Assembly: GCA_964638715.1 (NCBI GenBank)
Contig: CAZWZF010000009.1
Span: 1 to 64,000, forward strand
DNA from: JBAXQQ01 sp037131695
GTDB taxonomy: Bacteria; Armatimonadota; Hebobacteria; CAIYQO01
Reading direction: 5' to 3'
Length of the DNA: 64,000 nt
Within the stretch, counting starts at the first letter, position 1. Each line of letters begins with the position of its first letter. Below, piece after piece: positions 8,216 through 15,224 of this stretch. The notes below the pieces were generated by a model. It did no database searches. It was not told the DNA's origin and saw only the letters and a program-made list of their open reading frames with translations. Both the position numbers and the translations under genes were made by a program.

Positions 8216-9103
8216 TTATTTGTTGCCAATGATATATTTTTTACCCATTTTGACAGGATTATATGATTCTTTAGCGCGGCGAAGCCCGGGAACGCCAATA
8301 TCCTGCTCACGATTAATATATAAAGATTTTGCGTTTTCTGCGGCAAATTTCTGATTCATTGCCTGGTATATGCCAATATAGCCGGGTATTGCTTTTTCAA
8401 CGTGAATAACGAAAGTATTGGCGGTATGCTGCTCACCTAATGCAAACGCGATAATATCATTATTATCTATCAATACCCCGCCTTTAATCTGCAATTCAAT
8501 GAAATTTTCCAGCATTCTCATTACTGCTTTCTTCTCAGCGGATAATCCTTCATCTTCGTCGCATTCACGTTTTTCGCACCAATACTCCGCAAAATCAATA
8601 GACTTTCTCGCTAATTCTGCATCCATTACTTTATATTCGCAATTATATTTTCTATCAAATTGTGCAATCAAATTTTTCTTGTCATGATATCTCTGACCTG
8701 GCAGTTGTTTTAAATCTTCAGCTAAATAAATATAATCGAAATTATCCCGGTCTTCAATTACGTTAAATGCTGACAATTCATTAGTTTGCAGAAAAGCTTC
8801 CCCTACCCTATGTATCTGCGGATTAGCAGATCTCATTTTAAGATAATCCAACATTTCGGTTACAGCAAGTAACGGGTCAGATACTCCTACCGGCTGCAGC
8901 ATGGTAACATCATCACCAGTGTCGCGTAAAAAAATTGCCCCACCGCGAAGCGTTGCAATGTGATAACCACAAGATGGTGCCCAAGCGAATATATTCGTAA
9001 AATTATACTCTGATGCCGCCACTGGATTTTTATGAAATAACTCATTAATCTCAGTACGCAAAAATAACTCTACAGGGGTAAAATGTGGAAATTGTTTAAT
9101 CAT
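8216..9103 (-). CDS. DUF2156 (phosphatidylglycerol lysyltransferase C-terminal-like) protein
   Basis: The 295-residue soluble protein matches the DUF2156 group, the tandem GNAT-like fold also found at the C-terminus of MprF. Visible marks are FTPVELFLRTEIN, SEYNFTNIFAWAP near residue 31, a YHDKKNLIAQF segment near 139 and the end LYINREQDIGVPGLRRAKESYNP. It has no membrane domain, unlike MprF. Stand-alone members are uncharacterised; aminoacyl or acyl transfer is possible by fold. The ATG lies four bases after the U-tract of a terminator and has no Shine-Dalgarno sequence, an odd arrangement discussed under findings. Confidence 0.8.
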   Translation of the reverse strand: MIKQFPHFTPVELFLRTEINELFHKNPVAASEYNFTNIFAWAPSCGYHIATLRGGAIFLRDTGDDVTMLQPVGVSDPLLAVTEMLDYLKMRSANPQIHRVGEAFLQTNELSAFNVIEDRDNFDYIYLAEDLKQLPGQRYHDKKNLIAQFDRKYNCEYKVMDAELARKSIDFAEYWCEKRECDEDEGLSAEKKAVMRMLENFIELQIKGGVLIDNNDIIAFALGEQHTANTFVIHVEKAIPGYIGIYQAMNQKFAAENAKSLYINREQDIGVPGLRRAKESYNPVKMGKKYIIGNK

Positions 9104-9106
9104 AAT

Positions 9107-9140
9107 AAAAAAAAGCCGGGAGCCTTAAAAGACACCCGGC
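9107..9140 (-). terminator. Intrinsic terminator after accC
   Basis: Reading leftward, GCCGGG pairs with CCCGGC (9135-9140 and 9115-9120) and is followed by eight T (9114-9107). It ends the efp-accB-accC transcript right before the DUF2156 start codon. Confidence 0.85.
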
Positions 9141-9147
9141 ATAGTTA

Positions 9148-10494
9148 CTAAGTATGGTATTTTCTCGGTACAAAATCGGTAGAGAAATTGCCGCTGCGGA
9201 ACTCTTCGTCATCAAGAATTTTTTCAAACAATGCAACGGTGGTTGGCAATCCTTCAACGACGGTTTCTTTCAAAGCGCGTTTCATACGTTCAATAGCCTC
9301 GTCGCGATCCTGTCCCCAACAAATAACTTTTGCAAGCAACGAATCGTAAAATGGCGGCATTTCGTAACCGCTATAAAGATGGCTGTCTACCCGCACGCCA
9401 GGCCCGCCAGCAGGCAAATAGTTTTTAACAGTGCCAGCGCAAGCCATCATATTTCTATTTGGGTCTTCCGCGTTAATTCGGCATTCAATAGCGTGACCGG
9501 ACAATACAACATCTTTCTGCTGAATTGTTAATTTTTCACCGGCAGCAATACGTATCTGCCATTTTACCAAATCAAGTCCAGTTACCATTTCAGTTACACA
9601 ATGCTCAACCTGAATACGGGTATTCATTTCCATGAAATAAATATGCCCGTTGGAATCCAACAAGAATTCCATAGTTCCCGCACTAACGTATCCAATGGAT
9701 TTCGCCGCTTTAGCTGCTGATTCGCCTAATTTTTTACGTTGGACTGGATTCAATGCGGTAGAGGGTGATTCTTCTATTAATTTCTGATGGGATTTTTTCT
9801 GCACTGTACAATCGCGTTCACCCAGGTGTAATACATTACCATGTTCGTCAGCAAGAATCTGAACTTCAATATGGCGCGGGTTAATAATATATTTTTCCAA
9901 ATATACTTCACTCTTACCAAATGATGCCTGTGCTTCAGCCTGGGCTAATGGCAGGTTTCTGATAAATTCTTCTTCATTGTTTACAATACGTATACCACGC
10001 CCACCACCACCGGCAGCCGCTTTTATCATCACTGGATAACCCATTTTTTTAGCCAGCCGCAACCCTTCAACTTCACTGGTTAATACGCCTTTAGTGCCGG
10101 GAATTGTCGGCACACCAGCTTTTTCAACCAGCAGTTTCGCTTTGGCTTTATCCTGCATTTCTTCCATAGTATGCGGATGCGGGCCGATGAACTTAATCTT
10201 TGCTATTGCGCAATTCTCAGCAAAAGCTACCGTTTCGGATAGATTGCCGTAGCCCGGATGCACAGCATCGCAACCGGTAATTATTGCTGCCGTGACAATA
10301 TTAGGGATATTCAAATAGCTGTCACGATTAGGCGGAGGGCCAATACATACTGACTCGTCAGCTAATTTCACGTGCAATGACTGAGCGTCTGCCTGTGAAT
10401 AAATGGCAACAGTTTTAATGCCTAATTCGCGACATGCACGAATAACGCGTACTGCAATTTCGCCGCGGTTGGCGACGAGGATTTTATTAAACAC
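9148..10494 (-). CDS. accC: Acetyl-CoA carboxylase, biotin carboxylase subunit
   Basis: At 448 residues this is a normal-length AccC, which carboxylates the biotin carried by AccB using ATP and bicarbonate in the first step of fatty-acid synthesis. It starts FNKILVANRGEIAVRVIRAC, has the glycine-rich ATP lid AAGGGGRGIRIV near 163-174, the metal/ATP motif YFMEMNTRIQVEHCVTEM near 283-300, and a regular C-terminal lobe. The start is GTG at 10494 with GAGGA upstream. It is the last gene of the efp-accB-lipoprotein-accC operon and looks fully functional, in contrast to the AccB homolog of the same operon, so it must use another biotinylated carrier. Confidence 0.95.
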   Translation of the reverse strand: MFNKILVANRGEIAVRVIRACRELGIKTVAIYSQADAQSLHVKLADESVCIGPPPNRDSYLNIPNIVTAAIITGCDAVHPGYGNLSETVAFAENCAIAKIKFIGPHPHTMEEMQDKAKAKLLVEKAGVPTIPGTKGVLTSEVEGLRLAKKMGYPVMIKAAAGGGGRGIRIVNNEEEFIRNLPLAQAEAQASFGKSEVYLEKYIINPRHIEVQILADEHGNVLHLGERDCTVQKKSHQKLIEESPSTALNPVQRKKLGESAAKAAKSIGYVSAGTMEFLLDSNGHIYFMEMNTRIQVEHCVTEMVTGLDLVKWQIRIAAGEKLTIQQKDVVLSGHAIECRINAEDPNRNMMACAGTVKNYLPAGGPGVRVDSHLYSGYEMPPFYDSLLAKVICWGQDRDEAIERMKRALKETVVEGLPTTVALFEKILDDEEFRSGNFSTDFVPRKYHT

Positions 10495-10517
10495 TTATTT
10501 ATCCTCAACCGATAGAA

Positions 10518-10955
10518 TTAATAATCTTCATGTCCCGGGTGTGGACATTTTACTTTACCTGTTTCAGGGTCGTATGTATATTGTTCATGACCGATAGGAC
10601 AACTGGTTTCATAACCACCGCCTTTAACAGCGTCTCCAAGGGTTGCGGGATATGTACCACCATTTGAATCTTTATCGGCAAAAATTGACATACGTATCTG
10701 ACGCAGATTTTCTTTGCATTTTTCGCTGATTGCTTTCTGCACTGCGCGTCCCGGTATTGATTGTGCTGGTTCACTGGTTATTTGTCCGGGAGCACCGCCA
10801 GCAACTGTGCGATCAACATTTGATGATGTTTCCGCTGGTGCAGGTTCTTGTTTATTAAAACAGGAAGCCAATATTAAAGGGATAACCGCAATTGCTATCA
10901 GGTAAAAAAAGAATTTTACAAAATTAGCGCGGTGATGGGAGCATAGCTGCTTCAT
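10518..10955 (-). CDS. Small lipoprotein with GspG-pseudopilin-like C-terminus
   Basis: The 145-residue product has a hydrophobic N-terminal segment ending in the lipobox LASC (about residues 29-32), so it is a predicted lipoprotein. After a linker rich in Ala, Pro and Ser comes KENLRQIRMSI, a helix like the start of a pseudopilin body, and a tail YTYDPETGKVKCPHPGHEDY resembling the C-termini of type II pseudopilin-like proteins. There is no FTLIE methylation segment. ATG 10955 has GGAGG nine bases upstream; a TTG at 10964 would abut it. It overlaps accB by 32 bases and lies between accB and accC, an unusual position for a pilin-type protein. Function unknown. Confidence 0.75.
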   Translation of the reverse strand: MKQLCSHHRANFVKFFFYLIAIAVIPLILASCFNKQEPAPAETSSNVDRTVAGGAPGQITSEPAQSIPGRAVQKAISEKCKENLRQIRMSIFADKDSNGGTYPATLGDAVKGGGYETSCPIGHEQYTYDPETGKVKCPHPGHEDY

Positions 10956-11394
10956 CTTCGCCAACCTCCGAATATGGTTTTACCAGCATCAGAATCTGGC
11001 CGTATTCAACTCCGGCTCCGTCTTCAACCAGTATTTCACATATTGTACCACTAATCGGCGAGGCTAAATCATTTGGAACATGCATTAATTCAATACTGCC
11101 AACGATTTGGCCGGCTATTACGGCATCGCCTACACGAACGGCTCCGCGTTTGGCAGGATGAAAAATACCAACCATAGTGCTGGAAATAGCAGACGGCTCA
11201 GCAGATACTGCCGGCTGAATTTCTTCGCAAGCATATTCGCTGCCATCAACATCTTCATAAACCTGCACCACTGGCGCGCGTCTTACGATATCCACTGACT
11301 CGCCAGCGACAGTTAAATGAAGCTCACCGACTTGCCATTGTTCCATCATCTGCACCAGTTCTTCTACGCTTTCGTAATTAAATTGTGATGTCAC
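10924..11394 (-). CDS. accB: Biotin carboxyl carrier protein homolog lacking the biotinyl lysine
   Basis: The 156-residue protein has the AccB layout: an N-terminal helix-strand EELVQMMEQWQVGELHL, a linker, and a C-terminal biotinyl domain starting VGIFHPAKRGAVRVGD near 80. The hammerhead where AccB has EAMK reads IELMHVPNDL, with CAT (His) at the lysine codon near residue 114. The rest of the domain (SPISGTICEILVEDG, VEYGQIL) is intact, so this is a folded but apparently non-biotinylatable carrier. Start is GTG 11394 with GGGAG upstream. It sits 16 bases after efp. It may regulate carboxylase assembly as plant BADC proteins do, or be a relic; a genuine AccB must exist elsewhere if the enzyme is active. 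Confidence 0.85.
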   Translation of the reverse strand: MTSQFNYESVEELVQMMEQWQVGELHLTVAGESVDIVRRAPVVQVYEDVDGSEYACEEIQPAVSAEPSAISSTMVGIFHPAKRGAVRVGDAVIAGQIVGSIELMHVPNDLASPISGTICEILVEDGAGVEYGQILMLVKPYSEVGEDEAAMLPSPR

Positions 11395-11410
11395 AAGGGT
11401 TCTCCCGTTA

Positions 11411-11974
11411 TTACGATTTCACGCGCTCGATATATTTCGCGGATCTGGTATCGACGCGTATTTTGTCGCCTTCAATTATAAATAAAGGCACTGTAATTAC
11501 TGCACCAGTCTCAATAGTAGCGGGTTTTGAACCGCCACTTGCAGTGTCGCCTTTCAACCCCGGGTCAGTCTGTACGACTTCGGCTTCGATGGTATCAGGC
11601 AATTCAACACCCAATAACTTGTCGTTGTGGGTAGCAACTATTACATCTGAATTGTCTTTAAGAAATTTCACCTGTTCGCCAACCTGGTCAGCAGTTAAAG
11701 TGACCTGGTCAAAGGTTTCGTTATCCATAAAGGTTAAATCTTCATCTACACGATACAAAAACTGCATGGTGCGGCGTTCAACACGAGCTATTTCTATGTT
11801 TTCACCAGCGCGAAATGTTTTGTCGATAACCTGGCCAGTTCTAAATTTTCTGATGCGTGTACGCACAAATGCGCCGCCCTTGCCCGGTTTAACGTGCTGG
11901 AACTCAACAATCTGAAATACATCTCCGTCGAGTTCGATGGTCAATCCATTTTTGAATTCGGCGGTACTTGCCAT
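11411..11974 (-). CDS. efp: Elongation factor P
   Basis: The 187-residue protein has the three beta domains of EF-P, which binds between the ribosomal P and E sites and relieves stalling at polyproline. The domain I loop is KPGKGGAFVRT, with the conserved lysine at the tip where post-translational modification occurs in many bacteria. The C-terminal signature TDPGLKGDTASGGSKPATIETG is complete (given in parts: TDPGLKGD, GGSKPATIETG). ATG 11974 has GGAGG upstream; the frame extends to 12013 without support. It is the first gene of an operon with accB and accC, an order known from other bacteria. Confidence 0.96.
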   Translation of the reverse strand: MASTAEFKNGLTIELDGDVFQIVEFQHVKPGKGGAFVRTRIRKFRTGQVIDKTFRAGENIEIARVERRTMQFLYRVDEDLTFMDNETFDQVTLTADQVGEQVKFLKDNSDVIVATHNDKLLGVELPDTIEAEVVQTDPGLKGDTASGGSKPATIETGAVITVPLFIIEGDKIRVDTRSAKYIERVKS

Positions 11975-12003
11975 AAGGTTTGCCTCCGTTATAATGTGGT
12001 AAC

Positions 12004-12033
12004 AGTCTATCATTCTAAGTTCATTTTAGTCAA
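12004..12033 (-). promoter_or_regulatory. Promoter of the efp-accB-accC operon
   Basis: On the minus strand TTGACT (12033-12028) and TAGACT (12009-12004) are 18 bases apart, about 30 bases before the efp start codon. The -10 matches the consensus at four of six positions. Confidence 0.55.
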
Positions 12034-12095
12034 GAAACGGACGAAAGAGTGAGGAGTGGGGAAATTGCAAATTGTAAATGGCAAACTGACGATTA

Positions 12096-12124
12096 TTGAC
12101 AACGATAACTATGGTAAATAAAAT
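12096..12124 (+). promoter_or_regulatory. Sigma-70-type promoter of the small membrane protein gene
   Basis: TTGACA at 12096-12101 and TAAAAT at 12119-12124 are exactly 17 bases apart, 55 bases before the ATG at 12180. This supports expression of that short gene. Confidence 0.7.
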
Positions 12125-12179
12125 ATAACCAGTACAAATAAGTTAAACCTTCATCAGAATAATATAAAGGAATATTAAA

Positions 12180-12416
12180 ATGAGGTTATTTGATATTATA
12201 TTTTTATTGCTGGAAACTTTAGCAATGCTATGCATTATGATTGTTATTAGTGATGCATTTACCAATAAAACATGGAAAGGTTTTGCAGCTTTTTTCCTTC
12301 CTTATTTTATTTATTATTTAATTAAAGAATATCGGTATAAAAATATGCATAAAAATTTTATTTATACTGTCTTGATATTATTCACTATCTTAATATTCAT
12401 TATTAAATTAACTTAA
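12180..12416 (+). CDS. Small membrane protein, unknown
   Basis: The 78-residue product is almost entirely membrane-embedded. Hydrophobic segments cover about residues 2-24, 33-46 and 58-77, joined by short charged loops (NKTWKG, KEYRYKNMHKN). AAAGGAA precedes the ATG at good spacing and a consensus promoter lies upstream, so it is probably a real gene. Base composition is even more AT-rich than its neighbours. It converges on the transporter gene at 12435. I recognise no family; no partner is suggested by context. Confidence 0.6.
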   Translation: MRLFDIIFLLLETLAMLCIMIVISDAFTNKTWKGFAAFFLPYFIYYLIKEYRYKNMHKNFIYTVLILFTILIFIIKLT

Positions 12417-12434
12417 AAAGATAACTTCCACTAC

Positions 12435-13331
12435 TCATCCTTTCGCAATTGCGAGAAAAATCGTTCCTATTGCGGCGGCGATTAAACCGGGAATTATCAA
12501 TCGCTTTCTTTTTTGCCAGTCAATTTCTTTGAATATCAGTATCCCTACCAGAACTGCTGGTACTGTATTCAGATTGCTTAATGACCAGGCTACTGACAGG
12601 TCGATTAATTCGAATGAAGCGCAAAGGGTAAGAAAGCCAAAACTCCATGCTATCCCGCCAGATATTGCCCACAGAAAATCTTTTTTGCTGTAAGTTTTTA
12701 ATTCATTAATTTCACTTGGGGTAAATATAGTGACGATCCATGTTAATATTACCATACCGAGGGTCATCCAGCAGGTGTAATCAAGATATCCCATGGCTAA
12801 AACAGTGTGTTTCATTGGAACCAGGTAACTGGCATAGCAGCAGGCAGCAGCAAGTGACAACAATACGCCTTTTGTGACTGTTTTATGATGAGTTTCCTCA
12901 TCGCGGGTAAATCCTATTAATGTCGCCGCCAATGCTACTAATACGCTTCCGGCGATGCAATACACCGGATCGCTTGTTTTCCATTCATTCAAGGCAAATA
13001 GTCCCACCAGAGTACCTAAAACAGCGGTAGTATTTTTTATCGGTGTTGCCAGGGTAAGGCCAATATTCGCTATACCGGCGGCGAAACAGTAGGTTCCTAC
13101 TGCCCATACTGCCCCCACCCCCATGGCGGTTAATCGCTGCTGCCAACTGGAATGTGATGCTGCTCCGCTGGCAAGCCAGCAGAATAATGCTGTAGCCAGT
13201 GCCCCCGGGGTCATGATAGCAAGATAAACCGGCGTATTCATCCGATTTATCTTTTGGGGAACCATATATAACGCGTAGCATATTGCTGATATCAGGCCCA
13301 TTACAAACCCGATGATGATTTTTATTGGCAT
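12435..13331 (-). CDS. DMT-superfamily sugar transporter (GRP/RhaT-like)
   Basis: This protein of about 298 residues has ten predicted membrane helices in two similar halves, as in the drug/metabolite transporter superfamily. YALYMVPQKINR near the start and the repeat YASYLVPMKHTVL after the midpoint show the internal duplication; TPIKNTTAVLGTLVGLF and LSNLNTVPAVLVGILIFKE are the matching later segments. This pattern fits the glucose/ribose porter and rhamnose-symporter group in the inner membrane; the sugar is not assignable. I prefer ATG 13331; the frame opens at a TTG at 13361, and ATG 13304 is also possible. It is divergent from tgt, 52 bases apart. Confidence 0.75.
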   Translation of the reverse strand: MPIKIIIGFVMGLISAICYALYMVPQKINRMNTPVYLAIMTPGALATALFCWLASGAASHSSWQQRLTAMGVGAVWAVGTYCFAAGIANIGLTLATPIKNTTAVLGTLVGLFALNEWKTSDPVYCIAGSVLVALAATLIGFTRDEETHHKTVTKGVLLSLAAACCYASYLVPMKHTVLAMGYLDYTCWMTLGMVILTWIVTIFTPSEINELKTYSKKDFLWAISGGIAWSFGFLTLCASFELIDLSVAWSLSNLNTVPAVLVGILIFKEIDWQKRKRLIIPGLIAAAIGTIFLAIAKG

Positions 13332-13383
13332 TTGTAGTATTATTTTCCCGCAGCCAGGCAATAGTCCTGCCGCGAAAGATTAT

Positions 13384-14490
13384 ATGCTAAAACAAACTTT
13401 ACATAATACAGATGGTGACGCGCGCCGTACCATAATTAATTTACGTAACAACCTTGTTCTTGAAACGCCGATATTCATGCCGGTTGGCACCCAATGTACA
13501 GTAAAGGGGCTTACCGCGTCAGAGATAAAAGATACCGGTGCGAAAATAATTCTTAACAACGCCTATCACGTTTACCTGCGACCCGGTCTTGATTTAATCG
13601 AACATTTCGGTGGATTGCACAAGTTTCAGGGGTGGGATGGTGCAATTTTAACCGATAGCGGCGGATATCAAATATTCAGCCTTTCCAACCTGCACAAACT
13701 TACCGAAGAAGGTTTAACCTTCAAGTCGCATATCGACGGATCAGAACATTTCATGTCGCCGGAAAAAGCTATTGAAACCCAGCAAAGAATGGGTGCCGAT
13801 ATATTTATGTCTTTTGACCAGCCTTGCCCATGGGGAGCCAGTCGTGAAGAAACTATTGATGCGACATCGCGCACTCATCGCTGGGCAAAACGCGGTAGAG
13901 ATGCCTGGAAACCGGAAACTGGTCAAGCGTTATTCGGGATTGTCCAGGGTGGTTTTGAAATGGATTTGCGCAAAGACAGCGCGAAAACACTTATTGATAT
14001 GGATTTCCCCGGCTATTCTATCGGCGGCCTGTCTGTTGGCGAACCAAAACCAATGATGTGGGAAATGCTGGCGGAAGTTACGCCGTTATTACCGACAGAA
14101 AAACCGCGATACATGATGGGGGTCGGCACCCCGGCTGATCTTATTCGCGGAGTAGCACTCGGTGTTGATATGTTTGATTGTGTATTACCCACCCGACTGG
14201 GCAGGAACGGCACATTTTATACCCGGGAAGGCAAGGCAAACTTGCGGAATGCTAAATTCGAACGTGACGACTCGCCACTGGATTCGAATTGCACCTGCAG
14301 AGTTTGCCGCACCTACAGCAGAGGGTATTTGCGACACTTATTAAAATCTACTGAGATGGTCGGGGTCAGGTCGCTCAGTTATCACAATACCGCGTTTTAC
14401 CAGAACTTAATGGCTGAAATTCGGCTTAAAATAGAAAATAATGAATTTAAATCGTTTGCAAACGAATTTTTAGGCAACTTTTCGGAATAA
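13384..14490 (+). CDS. tgt: tRNA-guanine transglycosylase
   Basis: The 368-residue protein is a normal bacterial Tgt, which exchanges guanine 34 for preQ1 in tRNAs with GUN anticodons. Visible motifs are TDSGGYQIFSL with the catalytic aspartate, IVQGGF, GGLSVGEPK, the nucleophile region FDCVLPTRLGRNGT, and the zinc site CTCRVC followed by YLRHLL. ATG 13384 starts at MLKQTLHNTDGDAR, matching the family N-terminus; the frame to 13312 is only an extension over the promoter region. tRNA-Asp, one of its substrates, is encoded at 7204-7282. No other queuosine gene is in the window. Confidence 0.97.
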   Translation: MLKQTLHNTDGDARRTIINLRNNLVLETPIFMPVGTQCTVKGLTASEIKDTGAKIILNNAYHVYLRPGLDLIEHFGGLHKFQGWDGAILTDSGGYQIFSLSNLHKLTEEGLTFKSHIDGSEHFMSPEKAIETQQRMGADIFMSFDQPCPWGASREETIDATSRTHRWAKRGRDAWKPETGQALFGIVQGGFEMDLRKDSAKTLIDMDFPGYSIGGLSVGEPKPMMWEMLAEVTPLLPTEKPRYMMGVGTPADLIRGVALGVDMFDCVLPTRLGRNGTFYTREGKANLRNAKFERDDSPLDSNCTCRVCRTYSRGYLRHLLKSTEMVGVRSLSYHNTAFYQNLMAEIRLKIENNEFKSFANEFLGNFSE

Positions 14491-14538
14491 ATAGTGTATT
14501 ATTAATTATCTTTCATGCAGTTAAGGAATGTACTATAC

Positions 14539-15150
14539 ATGATTATAACAAATAGAATACCCCATAATAAAAAATGGACGCCTGAAACCGTTATTGCCGA
14601 AATAAAAAGATTGGCTGAAGAAGGCATTGATTTAAGTTATATATCAATGCAGGACGAATATAGCGGGTTATTGCGCGCGTCTTCAAGATATTATAAAGAC
14701 TGGCCTTCAGCACTGGAAGCCGCCGGTTTAGATTACACAGATTTTCGTCGCAATCGTACCTGGACAAAAAAAGATGTCATACGCGAAATAAAAGCAAGAT
14801 ATAAACGCGGTGATTCGCTAAACTGGAGCTACATTGCCACCCCGGAAGGTGATATTAAATTGTCATCAGCCGCGCTTCGAAAGTTTCGTTCCTGGGATAA
14901 TGCGCTGCAGGCCGCCGGAATCAATCCCGACGATGTAACCCGCAACCAGCGTTGGGACCGCGAGAAAATATGTACGGCAATAATGGAAATGATGAATAAA
15001 GGCGAAAAAATTTCCCAAACAACAATCAGAAAAAAATCACCGCAATTGCTTTACGCCGTATATCGCATATATTTCAGCATTACCTCACCTAAAATGTATG
15101 AAGATATCGTTGAACTGCGAACGACGGGGAAATTGACAATTGACGATTGA
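14539..15150 (+). CDS. Protein with three homing-endonuclease-associated (HNH_repeat-like) repeats
   Basis: The product of about 203 residues is made of three tandem units. Unit 1 runs from KKWTPETVIAEIKRL to WPSALEAAGLD, unit 2 from RTWTKKDVIREIKAR to WDNALQAAGIN, and unit 3 from QRWDREKICTAIMEM to YAVYRIYFS, the last being degenerate. Each has the W-x5-I pattern followed by a helix-turn-helix and W-x3-L-x-AAG ending, which is the small DNA-binding repeat linked to homing endonucleases. There is no nuclease domain, so a free-standing DNA-binding or transcription role is likely. I prefer ATG 14539, which has AAGGA 12 bases upstream; ATG 14515 is possible. It follows tgt by about 50 bases. Confidence 0.7.
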   Translation: MIITNRIPHNKKWTPETVIAEIKRLAEEGIDLSYISMQDEYSGLLRASSRYYKDWPSALEAAGLDYTDFRRNRTWTKKDVIREIKARYKRGDSLNWSYIATPEGDIKLSSAALRKFRSWDNALQAAGINPDDVTRNQRWDREKICTAIMEMMNKGEKISQTTIRKKSPQLLYAVYRIYFSITSPKMYEDIVELRTTGKLTIDD

Positions 15151-15220
15151 CGATTGACAATTGTCTCGTAATTCGAAATTATTTTAATCCTGTTAATCAT
15201 GTTAATCCTGTCTAAAAATA
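15131..15220. repeat. Intergenic short-repeat cluster (AATTGACGATTG and AATCCTGTTAATC types)
   Basis: Four overlapping copies of a TTGAC(A/G)ATTG motif (starting within the end of the preceding gene) are followed by CGTAATTCG and then TTAATCCTGTTAATCATG with a further TTAATCCTG. The same motif families occur at 60-120, 12060-12100 and 36705-36770. Confidence 0.7.
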
Positions 15221-15224
15221 AAAA

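Noticed and set aside
11385..11915. Long plus-strand frame opposite efp
   Set aside because: It is a shadow of a well-supported gene, without a ribosome-binding site or recognisable domain.
12060..12095. Possible small RNA in the gap before the 12180 gene
   Set aside because: Only repeat-like AATTG words are present; the promoter found belongs to the small membrane protein gene.
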